DNA of 17,500 nt, taken from Trachelipus rathkii (Eukaryota > Arthropoda > Malacostraca > Isopoda > Trachelipodidae). Every line of letters starts with the position of its first letter. The stretch's first letter is position 1. Positions 8,641 through 16,768 of this stretch are shown here, one piece after another. The translations under genes were made by a program, and so were the position numbers. The notes beneath the pieces were generated by a model, which saw only the letters and a list, made by a program, of their open reading frames with translations, ran no database searches and was not told the origin of the DNA. The stretch spans positions 1-17,500 of the forward strand of contig JABUQX010061785.1 of assembly GCA_015478945.1 (NCBI GenBank), in the 5' to 3' direction.

Positions 8641-9096
8641 TTAACGCTTCTGATATTTACTGATCCTAACCTTTGATGCTATCTTATTTGCTTCTGTGCA
8701 AAGCCAAGTTACCAAATTATCGATGCTTCTTTCTTTTCTATTACTATGAATCATGAGCCATGTAGTTTGAAAATTTGAATAATCCTTTGACAAAATTTCA
8801 AAAATCTTACATATGAGAAATATCTCTGGCAATGTACCTTCATTCTTCTCTTGAATTTTGACAATTTCTTCCTGAAGATTACCCCAGAGCTGTCTTATTG
8901 AAGATAAATTTCCAGCCATGTCTAATTTTTCATTCCATTTGTAAGCAAAAAACTGTGAACACACATCATAAACTTTGTTTTTTTCAACTCCTGCAAAAAA
9001 ATTGTGAAGTTCCTTCCACACTTCATCTGGCTTCAAAAAATTCCTTATTTGACTTCTAATACTTTGGCTTAATGTTGAAAACAACCAAAAACACAT
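8641..9096 (-). pseudogene. copia gag (UBN2-type) body
   Basis: An open stretch of about 150 codons on the minus strand carries the core of the copia gag polyprotein. It includes LFSTLSQSIRSQIRNFLKP, DEVWKELHNFF, a central helix-rich part with LRQLWGN-like spacing, and the downstream LPEIF to LSKDYSNFQTTW region typical of UBN2/DUF4219-type gag. This protein forms the retrotransposon particle that packages its RNA. The apparent ATG at 9096 is not the real start: homologous-looking sequence continues upstream in another frame (TVEEKTAIQKEIRQIMQKLP, about 9163-9104), so a frameshift lies near 9100. A stop at 8641 separates it from the zinc knuckle. Confidence 0.88.
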
Positions 9097-9350
9097 TACA
9101 TCTCATGGGCAGTTTTTGCATGATTTGTCTAATTTCTTTTTGTATGGCAGTTTTCTCTTCAACTGTTGCTGCCAGTACTTACGGTTCTTAGCGGCTTTTC
9201 TAATCTTACCAATGATTGCTTCTATTGCACTCTGTATTACCACTTAGTCTTAGTTTTGCAAAAACGATTTTATCTGTCCATCTTCCCCAGTTTGTTCTTA
9301 CCTTTGTCGGCAGACCAGTGCAAAATCTTCAGCATTGACAAATCCATATT
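9097..9350 (-). pseudogene. copia gag N-terminal region, frame-disrupted
   Basis: Minus-strand frames in this stretch each give short sensible runs: TVEEKTAIQKEIRQ (about 9163-9122), AIEAIIGKIRKAAKNRKYW (about 9223-9167) and NWGRWTDKIVF (about 9288-9256). The last resembles the Trp-containing start of copia gag. A candidate initiator ATG at about 9348 is followed by a frame that closes within 20 codons. Several indels are needed to connect these pieces, so assignment to gag rests on position and weak similarity. Confidence 0.5.
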
Positions 9351-9380
9351 TAACGATAAATAGGCTTGCTTTCTAATTCT

Positions 9381-9480
9381 ACTTTAGAGTTTATCTAGGC
9401 CTATTTTACTTTTACTTTAGGGTTTATCTAGGCCTATTTCTTAGTTTTGCTTAAGGGTTTATCAGGCATATTTTCCTTAA
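9381..9480. repeat. Three diverged tandem repeats in the copia leader
   Basis: ACTTTAGAGTTTATCTAGGC (9381), ACTTTAGGGTTTATCTAGGC (9414) and a more diverged GCTTAAGGGTTTATCAGGC (9449) recur every 33-35 bases. They lie between gag and the candidate LTR, in what would be the 5' untranslated leader of the copia element. The core includes the palindrome TAGGCCTA. Confidence 0.75.
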
Positions 9481-9593
9481 TGTATTATAGCAGCTGACCT
9501 AGGCCTTACTTTCCATTTTCTGTTTCACATGTCCAAATTAGGCTTGTTAACCAAATTACTCTCATCTACCATTTAAAATAGATCATTTTCTAC

Positions 9594-9842
9594 TGTAACA
9601 ATCTATATAAGAATAATGAAACGCATTGAATAAATGGATATTTTACTAAATACTAACCCTATAATACATAACGTGTGAGTTTAGCACGATACACACGAGA
9701 ACTATAAACAATAATAAACAAGACTATGATGCATTTTTAAAATACGGCCATGTTGCAGACACTTTTCTAAATATGAAATACCAAACAAATATTTAAAAAC
9801 ATAAATATAATTTTTCATAGAGATAAACAATATTCTTCAACA
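9594..9842 (-). repeat. Candidate copia 5' LTR
   Basis: Read on the minus strand this 249-bp segment starts TGTTGAAGAATATTG and ends CTTATATAGATTGTTACA, giving the TG...CA ends of an LTR. The start resembles the TGTTG start common in copia LTRs. It lies upstream of gag at a plausible leader distance (about 250 bases). No second LTR exists in the window because the 3' end of the element is lost, so the boundaries and target duplication cannot be confirmed. A TGGTAGATGAG stretch at about 9572-9562 could be a diverged tRNA-Met-type primer-binding site, weakly. Confidence 0.35.
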
Positions 9843-9976
9843 TTTTCAAAAGCATTATTTTTTTTTTTTTTAATTTTAATCGATAAAAATGTCTCCTATT
9901 AATAAAATGTATTTATTTTTGTAGCTGTTATAGTTTTTAGTTACATATATGATGCTTCTTCGGAGCATGCTGACCA
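9843..9976. other. AT-rich flank with a small hairpin
   Basis: No gene seen. The segment includes a T-run at about 9859-9871. ATGCTTC and GGAGCAT (9952-9968, one G-T pair) form a hairpin with a 3-base loop. It precedes an AT microsatellite. Confidence 0.5.
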
Positions 9977-10056
9977 TTATATATATATATAGATATATAT
10001 ATTATATATATTTATATATATATATATATATATTTTTATATATTTAATATTATATA

Positions 10057-10104
<48 letters not shown>

Positions 10105-10157
10105 ATATTATATAATATATATATATATATATATTAATAGTATAATATAATATATAT
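9977..10157. repeat. (AT)n microsatellite
   Basis: AT dinucleotide block with frequent phase breaks. Confidence 0.95.
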
Positions 10158-10300
10158 GCTTAGGTGAATTTTTTAACCAAAGCGGACATGAATGGTTAAG
10201 AGAAGCCCTGCCATAATCAGAGCTGTGTTTCTGCAACCTGCTGTTAAAAAAAAATATAATATTGTATAATGTATATTATGTACCTTATACAACTGTTATA
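10158..10300. other. Unique island between AT repeats
   Basis: Around 140 bases with no recognisable gene or element. It contains an A-run at about 10244-10252. It sits between two AT blocks and may be a fragment of an older insertion. Confidence 0.5.
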
Positions 10301-10407
10301 AAATATATAATTATATATATATATATTAATATAATATATATAATATATATATATACTAATATATTAATAATATATATATATATATACCTATATATATATA
10401 TATATTA
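10301..10407. repeat. (AT)n microsatellite
   Basis: AT-rich repeat, interrupted by ACTAAT and ACCT. It borders the non-LTR retrotransposon fragment. Confidence 0.93.
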
Positions 10408-10455
10408 CTTGAAGGGTTATGCGAGGGTACTTGAATAACATCATCATGGTATATG

Positions 10456-11268
10456 GCAGATGATTTAGGCTTGGACTCATATGACCTCGCCCATCTTTCT
10501 AATAAAACGTCGTTGGAGTGGACGGCATAGACTGAGGAGGTTGAAGCAAACAGGTGCTGTGTTTCGCAGAAAAAGTGCATGAGAAACAGGATGGGAATGT
10601 GGAAATAGTAGTAGAGCAGGGAATCGAGGATGAGGATGCATAGTGAGGAGACGGTAGCAGAGGATTAAAAATTGCGGATAGATATAAATATCTATGAAGC
10701 ACTTGGAAGAAAAGGGGGGGCGTGTGCAAAGGAAATTACGAGTAGGAGTGAGCAGTATGGCAGGACTGTAAAGAGCAGTATACCCATCTTGAAAGATAAA
10801 TATATGAACAAAGAAGTGAAAAGAGCAATATACGAGGGAGTGGTGACGCCGATACTGTTGTAAGGGGCGGAGACATGGAGCATGACAGGGAGAGAGGAGA
10901 GTAGAATTCAGACAGCGGAGATGAATGTGTTGAGGACGGTGATTGCAAGACGAAAAATAGAGAGTGAGAAACGAGAACAGTGAGGAAGAAACTTGTGTGA
11001 AACCATGATGAATAAAGTGGACTTAGCCAGACTAAGATGGTGGAGACACCTGGAGAGGATGCAGGGAGAGAGAGTTGCCATTAGGAGGTGGAGGTGGAGA
11101 CCGGAGGGAGTGAGACCGAGGGGAAGACCACGGAAAAGGTGGAGAGACACAGTACAGGATTCATTGAGGAAACACCAGATGCCTGCAATGGATGAGCTGA
11201 TGGCGGATGGAATCGTGATGGATAGAACAAGATGGAAGCGGAGGTTGGCCCCACTGACAGGCTCGTAA
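10456..11268 (+). pseudogene. Non-LTR retrotransposon reverse transcriptase, C-terminal fragment
   Basis: This is the end of an endonuclease-type non-LTR (LINE) polyprotein of RTE-like appearance. The RT catalytic ADD with LGL lies at 10456-10473, with an extra G breaking the preceding Tyr codon. RYKYL near 10677 precedes EITSRSEQYGRTVKSSI and VKRAIYEGVVTPILL. Then an in-frame TAA (10861-10863) stands where the family usually has Tyr in LYGAETW, followed directly by GAETWSMTGREESRIQTAE. A TGA at 10981-10983 is the second stop. The tail has ARLRWWRHLERMQGERV and RPRGRPRKRWRDTVQDSL, the classical basic C-terminus. From 10672 to 11268 the frame is intact apart from these two nonsense codons. Upstream, from 10456 to 10672, it is broken by stops and shifts. 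Confidence 0.9.
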
Positions 11269-11330
11269 GCCTGACTGGGAGAGAATGTAAGATGTAAGAT
11301 ATATATAATCATATCATGCCATGTCCATCA

Positions 11331-11332
<2 letters not shown>
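11269..11332 (+). repeat. 3' tail of the non-LTR element with ATGTAAG repeats
   Basis: After the stop codon (11269-11271 region, TAA near GCTCGTAAG) a short untranslated stretch ends in ATGTAAGATGTAAGATATATA. Short tandem repeats at the 3' end instead of poly(A) are common in RTE-like non-LTR elements. TCCATCACTA at 11326-11335 follows and matches a motif in the neighbouring hAT element. Confidence 0.6.
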
Positions 11333-11371
<39 letters not shown>

Positions 11372-11414
11372 TATAAACTTCAAATATATATATATATATA
11401 TATATTATATAATC

Positions 11415-11452
<38 letters not shown>

Positions 11453-11466
11453 ATAAATATATAATT
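11333..11466. repeat. (AT)n microsatellite
   Basis: AT blocks interrupted by AAACTTCAAATATA near 11376. A related AAACTTCAAAG occurs at 11475, just inside the hAT element. Confidence 0.92.
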
Positions 11467-11489
11467 TTTAATTCAAACTTCAAAGAATA

Positions 11490-12822
11490 AACATCCGCAT
11501 CCCGCATTCGCAATCCGCAATCCTCATCATCTTTAAGATCCGCATCCGCAAACAGTAAAATTTTGACATCCGGTCCATCACTAGATTATATACTTTTTGC
11601 ACTAGTATTGAAATTCAAATATAGGAAGGTTGTGCTTGAGAAACATCAGTTTTTCTGCTGAGAGTCTGTTTGCTCTTTCATCGTATATTAGCCCAGCATT
11701 GCTAAATACTCTCTAACCTTGGAACCACTAGCTGGAAGAGCAGGCCAAGTAATTTCCTTGCAGGTTTACTCAAGCGTGGTGTAAACATTTTGCTTAATTT
11801 TCCACCAACTGATAGGATCCTCATTTGTATCTAGTCGTTTTTCTTGGTGATAGTCTTCGATCATTTGGCAATGCATGTGTTTCTTCATCACTACTGGACT
11901 GTAGAAATTCCTCCAGTGAATCTGTTATGATTTACTTGTCTAGAGGTGTTGTTCTGTAGATCGTTTTTTATTCCTTTTACATGCGGTGGCAAATTAATAG
12001 CCTGTTCGGATTTAAGTTTTTCAACTGCAACAAAAAGTGACGATTTAACTTATTCTAATATTGTATTACATAAAAACTTGCCTTTATAACGAGGATCTAT
12101 AGTAAGTTGTAATAGTTATGAAGGTCCAAATTTCTCACAAGCACCAAAGGCGTTTTTCTAGCTCTAGCTTTTATTATATCTTTCATTTCTTTTTTAAAAC
12201 CGTCATTCATTTTCATTTGAAAAATTGTTCAAAAATGCTCCTTAGCGTGAAGAATTGAATCGGCATTACATCGAACAGAGGTGAAGAGCGGCTTGATATT
12301 TTTTAGAAATTGCTTCTAATGGTCTTCAATAGCTTAATGCGAGTGTGATATGATTGTCATTTTCCACATTAGTAAGAATGTTAACTTTGGAATACGAACT
12401 GGCGCGTTAAAAAAGCAAGAGGTTCTTGAGCAATATCATTCTTTCCATCACATGGACTGTACTATTCCAGCGAGTTGGAACGTCTTTGATAACAGTAAGA
12501 TATGGAATATCAAGCCGTTTATGAATTGCCCTCAACTCATTTTGTGCCATTGTTTTATCAAGCATCACTAATCCCCCGTGACTCTGTTGACTCCAATTAT
12601 TATGAATTTCCATGAGCTTGATATCATAGCAGTCATTCATCACAGTGAGTCGCAGTTCCCATGTCTTTCATTTAAATAGCATGTCAGTTCAGACTCGATC
12701 TTAAGGAATTTTTATAATAAAAATTCTTTATCAAATCTCGACAATAAATATCCGCGCAACATCCGCAGGGCAAAGCGCGGATGCGGATCTTTAATAATAT
12801 GCGGATGTTACCTACATCACAA
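11490..12822 (-). mobile_element. Decayed hAT DNA transposon
   Basis: The ends carry subterminal inverted repeats. AAGATCCGCATCCGC at 11535-11549 matches the reverse complement of GCGGATGCGGATCTT at 12777-12791 (15 of 15). AACATCCGC at 11490-11498 matches GCGGATGTT at 12801-12809. Several further CCGCA/TGCGG units lie nearby on both sides. Between them are hAT transposase remnants on the minus strand. A right terminus may be the ACCTACATCAC at 12810-12820, similar to the CCATCACTA end known for some hAT families. The left terminus is not identified; AT microsatellite adjoins both ends, so the 8-bp target duplication cannot be read. Confidence 0.82.
11602..12690 (-). pseudogene. hAT transposase remnant
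   Basis: Minus-strand motifs in the right order: DVPTRWNST (12484-12458) with ERM following, the typical central hAT block; LTIDPRYKGKF (about 12106-12074), the conserved DPRYK motif; NEDPISWWKIK (11825-11793), the start of the C-terminal dimerisation domain; WPALPASGSK, then after a frameshift RVFSNAGLIYDERANRLS (11713-11660) ending at TAG 11604-11602. The N-terminal BED-type zinc finger and first catalytic Asp were not found. The longest open piece is 12643-12407. Multiple stops and shifts show it is inactive. The transposase normally cuts and pastes the element with 8-bp target duplications. Confidence 0.9.
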
Positions 12823-12880
12823 TATATTATTATATATATATAATATATAATATATATATATATATTATATATATATATAC

Positions 12881-12964
<84 letters not shown>

Positions 12965-13066
12965 TCATATTATAAAAATATATATATATATATATATAAT
13001 ATATATAAGATAGTATATATATATACAACTATATATAATAAATATATATATATATAAGTATATATA

Positions 13067-13103
<37 letters not shown>

Positions 13104-13104
13104 A
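12821..13104. repeat. (AT)n microsatellite
   Basis: Nearly 300 bp of AT dinucleotides with phase breaks, between the hAT element and a LINE fragment. Confidence 0.95.
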
Positions 13105-13109
13105 ACACA

Positions 13110-14400
13110 CATTTTCTGCCCCTGCCCACCTTATTAGAGGGGCCACACCGCCTCCAGAAAGGCGGGCCACTAAATGCTCTGTGCGCGTTTCACAGCGTCG
13201 AGATAGGAAGTTACATCGAAGGTGGTACAGGCGGGTCGTCGAGCGGCGGGGCACTCCAGAAGGAAGTGCCTCCATTGTGTCCTGCGGATATTACGACATC
13301 TAGTGCAGATGGGGGATATAACGTTGTCAAGTTTGAATCTGAATTTATATTGCCCAAGATTTGGGTGGTAGCACCTGAGTCTACTTCCGGGCGAGGTAAT
13401 CTAGGTCTCTCTGGACAGTGAATTTCTTCTTGTTAGGGAGATGTTTGGCGGATGGGTGTTTAGTAGATGTTATTGGGCGATTTTGGTAAATATGAAGTTG
13501 TAGTTGTGTATGAATGTGAGAAACCAAGACCTATTTGGGAGTGGGTGACAAAGAGAATCGGGGGGATGTTGTTGTAGATTCATTATAAAGTTTAGCTGTG
13601 AGGAGGGGCAGGGATATTTCAGTCTGTGTCGGGGGTGGGTGGAGATTATTTGGTGGTATGGATGGGTTGGATTGAGTGTTTTCTGGACAAAATTAGTGTC
13701 CCTACCACCCTTCAAGTGGGTAGGGATGGGAAAGGAATGTGTGTCTCGTCATGTAAATGCTGGATGCTTCGCGGTTGTTTAGTACATTCCATGATTATTC
13801 TAAGGCAGTGTTTTGTGTACGTGTAATTTGTTTAAGTTTGGATTGTGATAGTGCTGCCGGAACCATGCGAAGGAGCCATAGTTTATTTGTTCTTAGGAGA
13901 TGTTGTAGATTGTTGTTTTACTGTCGCTGAAGTTGTGTTGGAAGAGAGTACGGAGGGTCGTTTAATTTCCGGTTGTTGAGGAAGTAATTTGGCTCGAAGC
14001 TGTGCGGAGAAAGTAACATATGTGTGTCGTAAGTGAGTCCTTAATATACTTGGCGGTTTTGTTAAGCGGGGAAGGGGGTTGTTGTCAAGATAGACTAATT
14101 GCGGTGGAATGTGGATTGCGTGGCGGTCTGCTGGTAGTGGTGATGGAGGGATTTAAGGCGGGAAAGCTGTCATTCTATTGGTGAGGTAGCCAAGTTTCTA
14201 ATAATTGTAGGGTAATTCTTTTTGAGGTGTGTGGTGGCTTATTTAAACAAGGTAGGATGTATGGCAGAGAGACTGATGTTCGTACATGCGCAAGTAATTC
14301 AGTTGGTGGATGGTGGTAGGGTGGGCCAAATCTGCCCTGTAAAGAGATTGAAGAGAATCAGTGAGAGTGGGAAGAGTTGATACGCCGCTTGTAGTTTAAT
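13110..14400 (-). pseudogene. Second non-LTR retrotransposon (Jockey-superfamily-like) C-terminal fragment
   Basis: At the end of the RT polyprotein, minus strand, a 69-codon frame 13379-13170 has LRCYHPNLGQYKFRFKL and then ICTRCRNIRRTQWRHFLLEC. This is a CX2CX8HX4C zinc knuckle characteristic of the C-terminus of Jockey-like LINEs; it stops at TAG 13172-13170. Upstream, KLKQITRTQNTALRII, with a one-base deletion within LRII, continues as ECTKQPRSIQHLHDETHIP (about 13838-13735), the post-palm region. YGSFAWF (about 13890-13870) matches the YxSPxW motif before it, and LKSLHHHYQQTA (about 14150-14115) resembles the segment upstream. Multiple frameshifts are present. It differs in motif set from the element at 10456. 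Confidence 0.88.
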
Positions 14401-14402
14401 GA

Positions 14403-14471
14403 GTATATATATATCATAATAATAATTATATATATATATATATAATATATAATATATATATATATATTATA

Positions 14472-14526
<55 letters not shown>

Positions 14527-14563
14527 ACATACATATAATTAGAATATATATAACTTATATATA
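14403..14563. repeat. (AT)n microsatellite
   Basis: AT-rich repeat following the LINE fragment; includes ACATACATATAATTAG at its degenerate right edge. Confidence 0.93.
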
Positions 14564-14635
14564 AAAAGGGAAGCCGTAAGCTGGCTTTCTTTTCACGACT
14601 TCCGTCATTGTCTGTTCTACTACTTTCTTTTTCAG

Positions 14636-14676
14636 GCTTGTGACGGCACCTTACCCCAGTCATGGCGGAAGGGAAG
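14636..14676 (+). other. Possible short first coding exon
   Basis: A pyrimidine-rich stretch TACTACTTTCTTTTTCAG ends in AG at 14634-14635. It is followed by 41 bases containing ATG at 14662 with G at -3 and +4 (MAEGK), and then AAG|GTGGGT at 14674-14682, a usable donor. The geometry suits a short exon holding the start codon, but no downstream partner exon was found on the plus strand, so this could be chance. Confidence 0.2.
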
Positions 14677-14692
14677 GTGGGTAATGATTTAT

Positions 14693-14877
14693 ACGTATAT
14701 ATATATATTCACAAATATATATATATATATTATTATATATATATATATGATATAATATACTATAATATACTATATATAAACTATATAATATATATATATA
14801 CGTATATATATACTATATATATGATACATATAACTATATGTATAGATTATATATATATAGTATATACTATATATAGC
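14693..14877. repeat. (AT)n microsatellite
   Basis: AT repeat with phase breaks and ACGTA, TACTA interruptions. Tyr-Ile frames here are artefacts. Confidence 0.93.
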
Positions 14878-14923
14878 TATTTCGCCATCCCAATCCATCT
14901 AGTATTGTACTCAGCTGTTATAC

Positions 14924-15067
14924 GGCCATCGTGGATCAAATTTAGAAGATTAGTAAAGGCGTTCTCGGTTAGCGTTCCTACTAATTCAGGCTTGTGCATC
15001 AACGATTTGTTAAGTAAACACAGCACCGAAAATGCTGTCTTACTTAACAATGTCGAAGTAACAAAAG
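14924..15067 (-). other. Possible internal exon, unidentified
   Basis: A minus-strand open stretch contains LLNKSLMHKPELVG and TENAFTNLLNLIHDGRI. It is preceded by a pyrimidine-rich TTTACTTATTGTTAG acceptor and can end at a GTATAA donor (14923-14918). The 144-base length gives equal phases at both ends. LLNLIHDGRI is reminiscent of the C-terminal GatB/YqeY helix domain (amidotransferase subunit B), but the match is too short to name a gene. The opposite strand is also open. Confidence 0.2.
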
Positions 15068-16425
15068 CTAACAATAAGTAAATTAACAATTAAGAACAAG
15101 CTAGCTCAATGCTGCTGACGAGAAATCTTACAAATAGCATTGTTAGGTCGTTATCAATACGCGTAAATTAGGAGTACATACTCTGAAGTTCATGTGTTAA
15201 AAAGGCAGTAAAATGTTAAGCTCGGATGATTTGTAGTTTTGAAAATCAAAGTTGAATGACATTTAAGAAACGGACATGGTTTTTTTTGTGAGAGAATCTT
15301 AGTGGAAAATGATCGAGGTTTATAAAATTTCTCGTCTTCGACTCTGTTTAAGGAGAATAACTGTAAAATTAATGTAGTCTTTCTATATATAAGACGAAAC
15401 TAATTAGGGTTTAAAAAAATAATTAGTTCAAATCGCTTGTATAAAAATAAAATTATATAGGTACCAATTGAGTGCTCGGTATTTTCATCCATATTTTTAA
15501 TTTTAAACGTTTTAATAATTTTTATTTATTAATTTTCTTTAACACAATTACTTTGGAAGAATAAGAATCATTTAATATAGAAATTTTACTTAATTCCTAA
15601 ATTTTTAACATTTAACTATACATTTTGTACAATACTAATTCCCTTCCATTTACTCTGATGTCATTCTGAAAACATCTAATTTTATTCAGAACCGAAATAA
15701 ATCACATTTTCCCAATCCAAAATTCATTCCAATATCTACTCATAAATTACTTGCTACACTTACAAGTCTTTCTGCTTTCTTTCCGTTTGATGCGAAGATT
15801 TACTTCATCGAGAGATCTTTTTTTACTTCTTCTCTGATTTAGGACTCACCTGTATCCATTTTTCAGGTTAATAAAGTCCTCACTGGAAAGGGGGGGGGGG
15901 AAGGTTGAGATAAATAAATGAGGAGATTGAATACTGCATTTTTTTTTTTAAATTTTCATACCTTTTCTTATGAGGATGTTTAAAATAATTTTTTCTCCCT
16001 AATTCCCTCTCTCCTAGTAAAATTGTTTCTCTCCTATTTTTATATATATTCGATATTCTATCAGCCATGAATAAGGAACACTTGTCATACGTCTCTCACT
16101 AGTCAATCTGAACCTAACATAAATTCTTTTCCACCCCGCATTTTACTATATCCTGTCATAATTTTTATGGCTTTAAATTATCGCAAATATTTGTTCATTT
16201 ACGCCCGTTACTCAAATCCTGTTTTTCATTACCTATATATTTTGTTGTTATGAAGATGCATTAGATTTTTCCTATCTTTTTTGATGATATGTTCTACAGC
16301 CGAGTTCGAACGTTGACCTGGAAGTCTACAGGATTTTTAGGCTATTCCAATTATCAACCACACACCGCACGAATAAAGTTCTCCATTATTATTTCAATCA
16401 ATTATTTTCTTAGAACTTTTCCTTA
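15068..16425. other. No gene recognised; AT-rich intergenic or intronic sequence
   Basis: No open frame with domain-like content was seen on either strand. Features are limited to homopolymers: TTTTTTTT at about 15281, a 10-G run at 15891-15900, and a T-run near 15940-15950. The 62-codon frame at 16068-15880 on the minus strand has no recognisable content. The lack of microsatellite blocks contrasts with the left part of the window. Confidence 0.6.
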
Positions 16426-16647
16426 TCATCGCATATCCTCGGATTTAATACTTTTGTTTATCTTGTTTAACATTTCACCATCATCACCACTCTGGTCTAT
16501 GATGGTATCTCGACCATGATAAAGAACTATTGTTAATTCTTCCAGAGGCAAATCTAATTCATAACTTTGTACGAATGATGAGCTTTCCAGTTCCTCACTT
16601 CTGTTCTTTTTATCCGTCTGGTAAAGAGGCGCTTTATGTATTTTCAT
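16426..16647 (-). pseudogene. Acidic coding-like segment, copy B
   Basis: An open frame of 73 codons begins ATG at 16647 with KIHKAPLYQTDKKNRSEELE. It continues with YELDLPLEELTIVLYHGRD and ends MR-stop at 16426. Composition is acidic and Ser-rich, like the unstructured N-terminal part of zinc-finger proteins. A related but broken copy lies just upstream on the same strand (16757-16657). It may be the first coding exon of a neighbouring zinc-finger gene oriented leftward; no finger sequence follows in the window. Function unknown. Confidence 0.4.
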
Positions 16648-16656
16648 TATGACCTA

Positions 16657-16757
16657 TTCTTCCAGATCTATTTCATAATAAAAATCATCATTTTTGTCTC
16701 TATAATTAGCGTTCCTCTAATTATCCGTTTGCAATGGAATTTCTTTATGAATTTTTA
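16657..16757 (-). pseudogene. Acidic segment, degenerate copy A of the 16426-16647 unit
   Basis: The minus strand reads KIHKEIPLQTDN, a stop, RNANYRDKNDDFYYEIDLEE, then a stop at 16656-16654. It aligns with copy B: KIHK, PL, QTD, YE, DL and LEE recur in the same order. KIHK starts are 111 bases apart and LEE codons 120 apart, so the two units are tandem duplicates with an indel. It overlaps the 3' flank of the zinc-finger frame. Confidence 0.45.
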
Positions 16758-16768
16758 TTTTCGTTGAT

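Larger units (their letters stand above)
1346..9842 (-). mobile_element. Decayed Ty1/copia LTR retrotransposon, interrupted by two other elements
   Basis: Read on the minus strand, domains appear in canonical copia order: candidate 5' LTR (9842-9594), leader, gag (about 9350-8641), zinc knuckle and protease (8640-8334), protease to GAG-pre-integrase (7060-6481), integrase (6480-5681), reverse transcriptase (5330-4993, resuming 1881-1580) and the start of RNase H (about 1500-1346). The RT-after-integrase order identifies copia and excludes Gypsy. Excluding the insertions at 1882-4992 and 7061-8333, about 4.1 kb of element remains, somewhat short of a usual 5 kb copia because the 3' end (rest of RNase H and the 3' LTR) is missing. 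Many frameshifts and stops mean it is dead. Confidence 0.93.

Noticed and set aside
10356..11312. Minus-strand frames opposite the first LINE
   Set aside because: Antisense shadows; the plus strand carries the RT motifs in order.
12350..12571. Plus-strand frame of 73 codons
   Set aside because: Antisense to the hAT block containing TRWNST.
13470..13826. Frames at 13470-13715 (minus) and 13626-13826 (plus)
   Set aside because: The minus frame is an out-of-register part of the LINE tail and the plus frame is its antisense; neither shows its own domain.
15891..15900. G-run as a G-quadruplex
   Set aside because: A single uninterrupted 10-G run without other nearby G-tracts; no clear quadruplex pattern.
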